NCBI GenBank assembly: GCA_905620445.1
Contig: CAJQTP010000020.1
Location: 1-57,600, forward strand
DNA length: 57,600 nt
Reading direction: 5' to 3'
Origin: an uncultured Candidatus Thioglobus sp.
GTDB lineage: Bacteria; Pseudomonadota; Gammaproteobacteria; PS1; Pseudothioglobaceae
Position numbers and translations under genes: made by a program. The notes under the pieces were generated by a model. It searched no databases, had not been told where the DNA came from, and saw only the letters and a list, made by a program, of their open reading frames with translations. Shown here in pieces: positions 19,662-26,597 of this stretch (positions are counted from its first letter, which is position 1; each line of letters opens with the position of its first letter).

Positions 19662-20380
19662 AGTAGGGCATTTACTTCTTCTAGTGTCATTGGAGACATA
19701 GGGTACGTTCTAGTTGAGTCATGAACATGCATTCTGTATCGAACAAACGTATCTTCATCTTTGATAAGTAAAAAAGGGTTTGCTTTTTTTTGCTCTGAAA
19801 TTGTTGTTGTTATTTCTGATCCATAGTTATGCCCACATAATAAGTGAATATCATCTCCCACTTCAGCCAATAATTTTTTAAGTGAATGAAATAACGTCAC
19901 TGGATTGGAGCCTGCAAGACTACAAATTCCAACGCCATAAACAAATAATGTGTCACCAGCAATGAGGTGTTCATCCAAAAGGTAGCAAATACCACCAGCA
20001 GTATGCCCAGGTGTTTCAATTATTTTGATTTCAGTTTCACCTAATTTAATGGTTTCACCATCTGTAACAGTGTGCAATGTATTTTCAATATTTAAGTAAG
20101 AGACTTCATTAGCCCCAGCAGTAATTTTTGCGCCTGTTTTATTGGCTAAATCATCGACCGCATTCGTATGATCCCCATGCCAGTGCGTAATCCAAATATC
20201 AGTAAGGGTGAAGCCTTTGTCATTAATTTTCTTTAAAAATAAGTCTGGTTCCCACGCTGGGTCTACTATTGCACATGTCTTGGTTGCCTCATCAAAAATA
20301 AAATGAATTGAATTTTCATAGGCGCCAATATGATAAAGCACGTCGATTGAGTATTGATTACTGTTATATGTTTTTTCCAT
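19658..20380 (-). CDS. Metallo-beta-lactamase-fold hydrolase, glyoxalase II-like
   Basis: Cytoplasmic metallo-hydrolase of 240 residues. The metal-binding motif HWHGDH sits near residue 63, with further ligands in ETPGHTAGG, the Asp in AGDTLFVYG and the His in CGHNYGS. The layout resembles hydroxyacylglutathione hydrolase (GloB), but the C-terminal helical glutathione-binding domain is short, so persulfide dioxygenase or another thioester hydrolase cannot be excluded. It is the first gene of the nadD-rsfS-rlmH block and is transcribed away from the tRNA promoter. Confidence 0.88.
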   Translation of the reverse strand: MEKTYNSNQYSIDVLYHIGAYENSIHFIFDEATKTCAIVDPAWEPDLFLKKINDKGFTLTDIWITHWHGDHTNAVDDLANKTGAKITAGANEVSYLNIENTLHTVTDGETIKLGETEIKIIETPGHTAGGICYLLDEHLIAGDTLFVYGVGICSLAGSNPVTLFHSLKKLLAEVGDDIHLLCGHNYGSEITTTISEQKKANPFLLIKDEDTFVRYRMHVHDSTRTYPMSPMTLEEVNALL

Positions 20381-20405
20381 AATGCATTATTTTACCAATT
20401 TTGAC

Positions 20406-20433
20406 TTGACTGAAATGAGATACAGATTATAAT
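20406..20433 (+). promoter_or_regulatory. Sigma70-type promoter of tRNA-Ala/tRNA-Glu
   Basis: TTGACT at 20406-20411 and a perfect TATAAT at 20428-20433 are separated by 16 bp, about 30 bp before the tRNA-Ala gene. A second TTGACT lies 5 bp further upstream. The strength fits stable-RNA transcription. Confidence 0.75.
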
Positions 20434-20463
20434 TTACGCTTTTGCTAAACATCCTAGTTTCTT

Positions 20464-20539
20464 GGGGCTATAGCTCAGCTGGGAGAGCGCTTCGCTGGCA
20501 GTGAAGAGGTCGGCGGTTCGATCCCGCCTAGCTCCACCA
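20464..20539 (+). tRNA. tRNA-Ala (GGC)
   Basis: Folds as a complete 76-nt tRNA: acceptor GGGGCTA pairs with TAGCTCC (one G-T pair), the anticodon stem CTTCG/TGAAG encloses loop CTGGCAG with anticodon GGC, the T-arm is intact with TTCGATC, and CCA is encoded. It is first in a transcript with tRNA-Glu 17 bp downstream. Confidence 0.97.
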
Positions 20540-20556
20540 AGCAAAATAGTTTTAAT

Positions 20557-20631
20557 GTCGCGTTCGTCTATCGGTTAGGACTCCAGGTTTTCATCCTGGC
20601 AAGAGGGGTTCGATTCCCCTACGCGATGCCA
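20557..20631 (+). tRNA. tRNA-Glu (TTC), copy 1
   Basis: 75-nt tRNA. Acceptor GTCGCGT pairs with ACGCGAT (a G1-U72 wobble), anticodon stem CCAGG/CCTGG has loop TTTTCAT (anticodon TTC), the T-stem AGGGG/CCCCT is perfect, and CCA is encoded. It appears to be the main tRNA-Glu of the three in this window. Near-identical sequence recurs at 22485-22559. Confidence 0.97.
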
Positions 20632-20897
20632 TACTCAAAGCAAACCTTATATATCTGGGTTTAGAGAGATAAAAGCACTATTAAATTATATAAAAAATTA
20701 TTTTATATACCAAATATATAGAATTATTTCAAAGTGATTTAATAATTACACCTCTAATCATGCATATATACTAAGATCTTGCAGAGCTAGACGGGAGAGA
20801 GGTTTCGCTCATATCGCAAATCCAGTTATGCACTCTCCATAACACATCGGTGAGGATTTATATTTTCACTAGGATTAAATTAAAATATAATTGTGGT
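20632..20897 (+). other. AT-rich gap between tRNA-Glu copy 1 and the TPR gene
   Basis: I see no gene here. The stretch is strongly AT-rich up to about 20770, then carries a slightly GC-richer leader. No clear promoter, terminator or tRNA-like fold was recognised. Confidence 0.5.
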
Positions 20898-22205
20898 ATG
20901 AAAAGTCAAGATCCTTCAATAGAGCTTTTACAGCGAATCGTAAATCTCTTCACTAATGGTAAATTTCAACAAGCCTTGACTAACTCTAACCATTTGTTGG
21001 AAAAATTTCCAAACTCAGTAATTCTTCGCAATATTTCTGGGGCTTGCAATTCAGAATTAATGCAATTTGATGATGCTATTGACAGCTATAAAAAGGCTTT
21101 AGAGATTAAGCCTGGGTATTCTGAAGCTTATTACAATATGGGTATCGCCTTCAAGAACAAGGGCGATCTAGATGCATCTATTGACAGCTATAAAAAGGCT
21201 TTAGAGATTAAGCCTGACTATGCTGAGGCTTATAATAATATAGGTAATACCTTCAGCGATAAGGGTGATTTAGAGAGTGCTATTGATAGCTATAAAAAGG
21301 CTTTAGAGATTAAGCCTGATTATACCAAGGCTAAAGAAAACCTTGTTTCATTAATGACGAGTTATAGTCCACAAAAAGAAAATCCAAATCTAATAGTAAG
21401 AGCCAATAAAGAAATTAGGAAAATTAAAATAAAAGGCAATATTTCAAAAATTATTTCTGATGACCAAGTTGTAAACTTATTTTCCAAATCTGAAGATTGT
21501 ATAAATAGCTTAGGATTAGAGCTTGAAACTAAACTATCTCAGGTTTATCGTCGCAACTCAGTTGAGTTGAACTGCTCAAGGCATAAGTCAATCTTTAATA
21601 AACATGACATTATTCCCGAATTTTGTTTTGGTTGCTATAAAGTTCAAGTTGAGCCTAGATCTATAATTGAATTAATAAAATTATTTATTGTCTTTGATCA
21701 ACTAGAACTAAATGAAAATAATACTCGAAAGTGTATGGTGGAGCTGAGACCAGAAATTACAGGATTTTATAAGGGTCTTATTTATTGTTCTGGACTGAAG
21801 CAAGCTACTCTAATTGCAGCTCATCTTGATAACATTATCAAGCAAAGTATTGGACCAGGCCTGCCTATTTCAGTAAAAAGAGGCTGCTCAGAATACGCAA
21901 TTTCTTACCCTGATTATAAAGAAATCAATCAATCTGGCCCTCAATTAATGAACTTTAACAAAGATTGGAAGGTTTTTGAAGAATCTCATGACAGAAAAGA
22001 CTCTATATACTCCAAGAAAATCATCAGAAAAAGTCTTTATGGTTTAAATCTAAATGATATTCTAATTATTCGAAAGTGGATTGATTATGCGAAGGGTATT
22101 AGAGACCCAAGTGCTGATTTATTAAGCCAAAATACAGTATATTATCAACACATTTATAATCAAGCAAGAGCTCGACTGGATTCGTTTGACTTGACTTCAC
22201 TTTAA
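20898..22205 (+). CDS. TPR protein with uncharacterised cysteine-containing C-terminal domain
   Basis: Function not recognised. I start at the ATG at 20898 (435 residues); a GTG at 20850 adds 16 residues that do not look like the TPR N-terminus. Residues about 1-155 form roughly four TPR units of 34 residues, with near-identical DNA in three of them. Residues about 185-430 form a separate domain with a Cys/His cluster (LNCSRHK, then PEFCFGCYKVQVEPRS), NTRKCMVELRP and GLIYCSGL. No signal peptide or membrane segment is seen. I recall similar C-terminal regions in marine TPR proteins but cannot name a function. The gene lies alone between two tRNA-Glu copies, and its N-terminal TPR resembles the array at 26.6-33.2 kb. 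Confidence 0.8.
   Translation: MKSQDPSIELLQRIVNLFTNGKFQQALTNSNHLLEKFPNSVILRNISGACNSELMQFDDAIDSYKKALEIKPGYSEAYYNMGIAFKNKGDLDASIDSYKKALEIKPDYAEAYNNIGNTFSDKGDLESAIDSYKKALEIKPDYTKAKENLVSLMTSYSPQKENPNLIVRANKEIRKIKIKGNISKIISDDQVVNLFSKSEDCINSLGLELETKLSQVYRRNSVELNCSRHKSIFNKHDIIPEFCFGCYKVQVEPRSIIELIKLFIVFDQLELNENNTRKCMVELRPEITGFYKGLIYCSGLKQATLIAAHLDNIIKQSIGPGLPISVKRGCSEYAISYPDYKEINQSGPQLMNFNKDWKVFEESHDRKDSIYSKKIIRKSLYGLNLNDILIIRKWIDYAKGIRDPSADLLSQNTVYYQHIYNQARARLDSFDLTSL
21078..21320 (+). repeat. Near-identical 102-bp TPR-coding direct repeats
   Basis: A block beginning ATTGACAGCTATAAAAAGGC starts at 21078 and recurs at 21180 and, with one change in the first bases, at 21282, exactly 102 bp (34 codons) apart. 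DNA-level identity beyond what the protein needs indicates recent tandem expansion or conversion of TPR units. Confidence 0.8.
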
Positions 22206-22484
22206 TAATATTTTTCTCAGTTTCTTTGATTGAGTATTTATTCAAAAGGGGCAGGTATTGTCCTTAAATTTGAGATTTTATTGGTATAAATAGTTACTGT
22301 TATTCTGAGTATAGTTTAGCAAATAGATGCCTAATTTGGTATAATATGTTCACACAGAAGTATCACTATTTAATCTTTTTTAACCCAGTTTTATTGGTAT
22401 TTTTTAAGTGTGTATGAATAAGGGTTAATAGCGACATTTGTTATCTGGGTAACCCCTAGCTTTTCAAATTAAATATGTTTTAAT
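22206..22484 (+). other. Gap between the TPR gene and tRNA-Glu copy 2
   Basis: AT-rich, no gene recognised. A perfect TATAAT at 22340-22345 has no convincing -35 partner. GGGTAACCC near 22447 is a short palindrome. The 8 bases GTTTTAAT before tRNA copy 2 match those before copy 1. Confidence 0.45.
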
Positions 22485-22559
22485 GTCGTGTTCGTCTATC
22501 GGTTAGGACTCCAGGTTTTCATCCTGGCAAGAGGGATTCGATTCCCCTACGCGATGCCA
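22485..22559 (+). tRNA. tRNA-Glu (TTC), copy 2, with T-stem mismatch
   Basis: Differs from copy 1 at two positions out of 75: C5 is T (a T-G wobble in the acceptor stem) and G53 is A, giving an A53-C61 mismatch in place of the highly conserved G53-C61 pair next to the T-loop. The anticodon arm (TTC) and CCA are intact. It may be weakly functional or a decaying duplicate. Confidence 0.8.
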
Positions 22560-22624
22560 TTTTTTTAATTATAAAAGGTATATTTTAATCTAGAGTCCTA
22601 ATGTAATACTAAATAAAACTCTTT

Positions 22625-22701
22625 GTCCCGTTCGTCTAGTGGCCTAGGACGCCAGGATTTCATCCTGGAAACAGGTAGTTCAAATCTCCTACGGGACGCC
22701 A
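22625..22701 (+). tRNA. tRNA-Glu (TTC), divergent copy 3
   Basis: 77-nt fold with perfect acceptor GTCCCGT/ACGGGAC, anticodon stem CCAGG/CCTGG, loop ATTTCAT (anticodon TTC), T-loop TTCAAAT and encoded CCA. The T-stem GGTAG/CTCCT has a T51-C63 mismatch and a G-T pair. It is clearly diverged from copies 1 and 2 rather than a recent duplicate. Confidence 0.85.
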
Positions 22702-22748
22702 CTTCATAAGAGTTGAAGATGCAACTTTAACTTAATTAAATGTTAGAG

Positions 22749-22777
22749 TTGACTTGACCTATATCACATTTGATAAT
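22749..22777 (+). promoter_or_regulatory. Candidate promoter of the mcl-mtkAB operon
   Basis: TTGACT at 22749-22754 and GATAAT at 22772-22777 are 17 bp apart, about 100 bp upstream of the mcl start. A weak hairpin AGTTG/CAACT at 22711-22726 just before it may end the tRNA transcript. Confidence 0.5.
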
Positions 22778-22878
22778 TACTCAATTCACTCAGTTTTTTT
22801 ATTGCTATAGTATCTCCTTAATAAGCTTAAAACACTAAACATCATTCAATAGCTTTATATTATTTAAAAGGAAATATT

Positions 22879-23832
22879 ATGAGTCATATTATTTATGAAC
22901 CAGTAAAACAGAGGCTTCAACGAAGCGAGTTAGCTGTTCCAGGATCTAGCCCTAAGATGTTTGAAAAAGCGTTAACAAGTGCCGCAGATTTTGTATTTTT
23001 AGATTTAGAAGACGCCGTAGCTCCAGATGACAAGGTTACGGCAAGGCAAAATGTTATTGAGGCACTTCAAGATTTAGATTGGCAAGGTAATGGTAAGACT
23101 ATTTCTGTTCGAATCAATAGTATCGATACACACTACATGTATCGCGATGTAGTTGAGGTGGTTGAGCAAGCGGGCGAACATCTTGATACTATTTTACTTC
23201 CTAAGGCAGGCACTGCTTCTGATGTCTATATGCTATCAGCAATGCTTAATCAAATTGAAACTGCTAAAGGCTTTAAAAATCGTATTGGAATTGAAGTTTT
23301 AATCGAAACTACGCTTGGCATGGCTAACGTGATGGATATTGCTAAATGTGGACGTGAAGAGCGACTTGAGGCGATGCACTTTGGCGTAGCAGACTATGCT
23401 GCTAGTTGTCGAGCGCGAACAACTGTTATTGGTGGTTTAAATCCAAATTATCCGGGTGATCAATGGCATGCAGGGTTATCTCAAATGTTAGTAGCCTGCA
23501 GGGCCTATGGAATCCGACCGATTGATGGCCCTTTTGGAGACTTTAATGATCCTGAGTCTTATAAAGATGCCGCTCGAAGAGGAGCCGCTCTAGGTTTTGA
23601 GGGAAAGTGGGCGATTCATCCTTCGCAAATTGAGTTAGCTAATGAGGTATATACGCCCCCAGAATCAGAAGTCTCGCATGCTAAACAAATTCTCATCGCA
23701 TTAGATGAGGCCGCTAAAGAGGGCCGTGGTGCTGCCCAATTAAATGGGCGAATGATTGACGCTGCTTCTGCAAAGATGGCAGAGAATATTGTTAATACAG
23801 ATAATGCAATAAATGGGAAAGTTAGCGCGTAA
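22879..23832 (+). CDS. mcl: L-malyl-CoA lyase (CitE-like family)
   Basis: Cleaves malyl-CoA to glyoxylate and acetyl-CoA, or condenses them. Of 317 residues, the TIM-barrel family signatures are FVFLDLEDAVAPDDK (Asp/Glu metal ligands), VRINSID (substrate Arg), LLPKAG, GIEVLIET (Glu ligand), HFGVADYAAS and GFEGKWAIHPSQ. The long N-terminus and the DYAAS segment fit the McL subgroup used in the serine cycle rather than citrate lyase beta. The AAGGAAA ribosome site precedes the ATG. It leads mcl-mtkA-mtkB with 2-bp gaps, which together run malate to malyl-CoA to acetyl-CoA plus glyoxylate. Confidence 0.92.
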   Translation: MSHIIYEPVKQRLQRSELAVPGSSPKMFEKALTSAADFVFLDLEDAVAPDDKVTARQNVIEALQDLDWQGNGKTISVRINSIDTHYMYRDVVEVVEQAGEHLDTILLPKAGTASDVYMLSAMLNQIETAKGFKNRIGIEVLIETTLGMANVMDIAKCGREERLEAMHFGVADYAASCRARTTVIGGLNPNYPGDQWHAGLSQMLVACRAYGIRPIDGPFGDFNDPESYKDAARRGAALGFEGKWAIHPSQIELANEVYTPPESEVSHAKQILIALDEAAKEGRGAAQLNGRMIDAASAKMAENIVNTDNAINGKVSA

Positions 23833-23834
23833 TT

Positions 23835-25016
23835 ATGAATATTCATGAGTACCAAGCTAAAAAGTTATTAGCCAAATATGGAGTCCCAATTCCAAAGGGT
23901 GGTGTTGCACACTCTGCGACTGAGGCAATTTATCAAGCAAGCGAGTTAGGCGGGAATAAATGGATTGTCAAAGCTCAGCTTCATTCAGGTTCTCGTGGTA
24001 AAGCCGGAGGCGTAAAGTTATGTAATAGCCATCAAGAAATTGCTGATTTTTGTGATAATTTTCTTGGTAATAAGCTTGTAACTCATCAGACTGGACCAGA
24101 GGGGAAGATGGTTTCAAGCATCTATGTCGAAGAAGCAAGTGATATTGCTAAGGAGCTTTACTTTAGCATTGTTCTTGATAGGGCAACTCAAAAAGTTACT
24201 TTAATTGCCTCTACTGAAGGCGGTATGGATATTGAACAAGTTGCAGAGGAAACCCCAGAAAAAATTTCAAAAATTATGATTGATCCTGCTGTTGGAATGC
24301 AGCCTTTTCAGGCTCGTCAGTTAGCTTATACATTAGATTTGCCTAATGAGGTTGTTGGCGCTGCGAGCCGAGCAGTTATGAAGTGTTATCGAGCATTTAG
24401 AGATACTGATGCTAATTTATTGGAAATTAATCCATTAATATTGACAACTGACAATAAAGTAATGGCTATTGATGCGAAGATGACATTTGATGAAAATGCA
24501 CTCTATCGCAGGCCAGAAATTCTAGAATTTCGTGATAAAACACAAGAGGATCCTCGTGAGACAAATGCAGCGGAGCATGATTTAAGTTATGTTGGTTTAG
24601 ATGGGAATATTGGGTGCCTGATTAATGGAGCTGGCCTTGCAATGGCTACAATGGATATGATTCATCACGCCGGCGGAGAGCCGGCAAATTTTCTAGATAT
24701 TGGAGGCGGTGCCTCTGCTGAGAGAGTAGCAACATCAATAGAATTAGTATTATCTGATAACTCTGTTGAAGCTATTCTGATTAATATTTTTGCTGGAATA
24801 AACCGATGTGATTGGGTTGCTCAAGGTATTGTGGATTTACTGAATAAGCGGGATATTGAAGTTCCTTTGGTTGTGCGCTTATCTGGGACCAATGTAGAAA
24901 AAGGACAGAAAATATTAAAAGATAGTGGTAAAAAAGTTATAACCGCTGATACCTTATCTGATGCAGCATACAAAGTGGTAGCTGCATGGAAACAAGAAAA
25001 AAAGGATAAGAATTAA
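23835..25016 (+). CDS. mtkA: Malate-CoA ligase beta subunit (SucC-like)
   Basis: ATP-grasp subunit that, with the next gene, makes malyl-CoA from malate, CoA and ATP. The 393 residues follow the SucC layout: N-terminal MNIHEYQAKKLLAKYGVP, the GSRGKAGGVK nucleotide loop, and NPLILTTDNKVMAIDAKM. The C-terminal CoA-ligase domain has LINGAGLAMATMD and FLDIGGGAS. Succinyl-CoA synthetase is the main alternative, but placement directly after malyl-CoA lyase and the MtkA-type N-terminus favour malate thiokinase. The gap to mcl is 2 bp. Confidence 0.88.
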   Translation: MNIHEYQAKKLLAKYGVPIPKGGVAHSATEAIYQASELGGNKWIVKAQLHSGSRGKAGGVKLCNSHQEIADFCDNFLGNKLVTHQTGPEGKMVSSIYVEEASDIAKELYFSIVLDRATQKVTLIASTEGGMDIEQVAEETPEKISKIMIDPAVGMQPFQARQLAYTLDLPNEVVGAASRAVMKCYRAFRDTDANLLEINPLILTTDNKVMAIDAKMTFDENALYRRPEILEFRDKTQEDPRETNAAEHDLSYVGLDGNIGCLINGAGLAMATMDMIHHAGGEPANFLDIGGGASAERVATSIELVLSDNSVEAILINIFAGINRCDWVAQGIVDLLNKRDIEVPLVVRLSGTNVEKGQKILKDSGKKVITADTLSDAAYKVVAAWKQEKKDKN

Positions 25017-25018
25017 TT

Positions 25019-25906
25019 ATGAGTATTTTTATAGATGAAAAAACTCCAGTTTTAGTGCAAGGAATAACTGGTCGTATCGGCTCTTTTCACACTCAAGAGA
25101 TGATTGACTATGGCACAAATATTGTGGCAGGTGTCACTCCAGGTAAAGGTGGAACAACATATCTAGGAAAGCCTATATTTAATACAGTTAAAGAGGCCGT
25201 ATTAGCTACAGGTGCAGAAGCGAGTATTGTTTTTGTGCCGCCAGCCTATGCTGCTGATGGAATTATGGAGGCGGCAGAATCAAACATTAGGTTTTGTGTC
25301 AGCATTACTGATGGAATTCCAACACATGACATGATAAGGGTTAAGCGTTATATCAATAGTGCTCCCAAAGAAAAACGTATGGTTTTAACTGGACCTAATT
25401 GTGCTGGCACGATTAGTCCAGGAAAATCTTTGTTAGGGATTATGCCGGGGCATATTTATAAACAAGGCAGTGTCGGTTTGATTGGAAGGTCCGGAACTTT
25501 AGGCTACGAGGCCGCATCTCAAATGAAAGAGCTGGGCATTGGTATTAGTACCAGTGTTGGAATTGGCGGTGATCCAATTAATGGAAGTTCTTTTTTAGAA
25601 ATTTTAAAGTATTTTGAAAATGATGATGAAACCGAAGCTGTCATGATTATTGGAGAAATTGGAGGACCTCAAGAGGCTGAAGTAGCTGAATATTTTCAAA
25701 AACATATGAATAAGCCTATGGCTGCTTATATAGCCGGCCTAACTGCTCCTCCAGGCCGTCTTATGGGCCATGCAGGGGCTATTGTTAACTCAAGTGGGGA
25801 AAGTGCTGCAGAAAAAGTAGTTATTCTTAAAGATGCTGGGATTATGGTTGCGCCGACTCCCTCTGATATGGGATCGACAGTAGCATCACTCTTAAAAGGT
25901 CGCTAG
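25019..25906 (+). CDS. mtkB: Malate-CoA ligase alpha subunit (SucD-like)
   Basis: CoA-binding subunit of the malate thiokinase pair. The 295 residues carry the CoA-binding [14 protein letters not shown] segment, the [11 protein letters not shown] loop and the phosphohistidine site in LMGHAGAIV near residue 250. The segment [20 protein letters not shown] is shared with SucD. It starts 2 bp after mtkA. The assignment to malate rather than succinate rests on the operon partner mcl; the enzymes are otherwise close homologues. Confidence 0.88.
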   Translation: MSIFIDEKTPVLVQGITGRIGSFHTQEMIDYGTNIVAGVTPGKGGTTYLGKPIFNTVKEAVLATGAEASIVFVPPAYAADGIMEAAESNIRFCVSITDGIPTHDMIRVKRYINSAPKEKRMVLTGPNCAGTISPGKSLLGIMPGHIYKQGSVGLIGRSGTLGYEAASQMKELGIGISTSVGIGGDPINGSSFLEILKYFENDDETEAVMIIGEIGGPQEAEVAEYFQKHMNKPMAAYIAGLTAPPGRLMGHAGAIVNSSGESAAEKVVILKDAGIMVAPTPSDMGSTVASLLKGR

Positions 25907-25981
25907 ATATCTAAATATATTTACCTGATTGGTCTATATAATAACCTCACTTAATTCAATACTTTTTAGCTAGTATTTAAA

Positions 25982-26581
25982 ATGAAGAGCTCAAACGTTA
26001 TTTATCATCAAGCATCCGTAACTCGGCAAAGACGCAATAAGTTAAATGATCATCACTCAGTTGTTCTTTGGTTTACTGGCCTTTCTGGTTCTGGGAAGTC
26101 GACTTTAGCCCATGCTTTGGAAGAAAAACTATTTCAAAAAGGATGTAGAACTTTTGTATTAGATGGTGACAATATCCGTCATGGTTTAAATTCTAATCTT
26201 GATTTTAGTGAGAAAAGCAGAACTGAAAATATTCGTCGAGTTAGTGAAGTTAGTAAGCTAATGATGGAATCTGGCTTAATTGTAATGACAGCATTTATCA
26301 GTCCATTCAATAAAGATCGTGATAAGGCAAGAAAATTAATTTCTAGTGATGATTTTATAGAAATTTACTGTAAAGCCAGTCTAGAAACTTGTGAATCTAG
26401 AGACGTTAAAGGCCTTTATAGGCGAGCAAGGGCAGGGGAGATAACCAATTATACGGGCATTGACTCTCCTTATGAGGTGCCAGAAAATCCAGAGTTAACA
26501 ATCGATACAGATAATCAAAGTCTAGAGGGATCAGTATCTACTATTCTTAGCTTCTTGAAATCAAATGGAATAATTAACTAG
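25982..26581 (+). CDS. cysC: Adenylylsulfate (APS) kinase
   Basis: Phosphorylates APS to PAPS, the sulfate donor of sulfotransferases. It has 199 residues, with P-loop GLSGSGKST near residues 32-40, the family segment [33 protein letters not shown] and [12 protein letters not shown]. No sulfate adenylyltransferase gene is adjacent and there is no CysN fusion. The next genes, convergent, encode PAPS-type sulfotransferase domains, so PAPS supply for sulfation is a reasonable role. A hairpin with a T-run follows directly. Confidence 0.94.
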   Translation: MKSSNVIYHQASVTRQRRNKLNDHHSVVLWFTGLSGSGKSTLAHALEEKLFQKGCRTFVLDGDNIRHGLNSNLDFSEKSRTENIRRVSEVSKLMMESGLIVMTAFISPFNKDRDKARKLISSDDFIEIYCKASLETCESRDVKGLYRRARAGEITNYTGIDSPYEVPENPELTIDTDNQSLEGSVSTILSFLKSNGIIN

Positions 26582-26597
26582 CTTAATTATTTTTTTT
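26569..26597 (+). terminator. Rho-independent terminator of cysC
   Basis: A 9-bp stem AATAATTAA/TTAATTATT with loop CTAGC is followed by a run of seven T. The left arm lies in the last codons of cysC and the loop contains its stop; the T-run reaches the end of the convergent TPR-sulfotransferase gene. Confidence 0.75.

Noticed and set aside
20640-22480. Mobile element or integrated island between the tRNA copies
   Set aside because: There is no integrase, transposase or terminal inverted repeat. Only the tRNA duplication itself is supported, so it is kept as a finding and not annotated as a mobile element.
25937-25942. TATAAT before cysC as a promoter
   Set aside because: The -10 match is perfect but no acceptable -35 lies 15-19 bp upstream, and AT-rich gaps produce such hexamers by chance.
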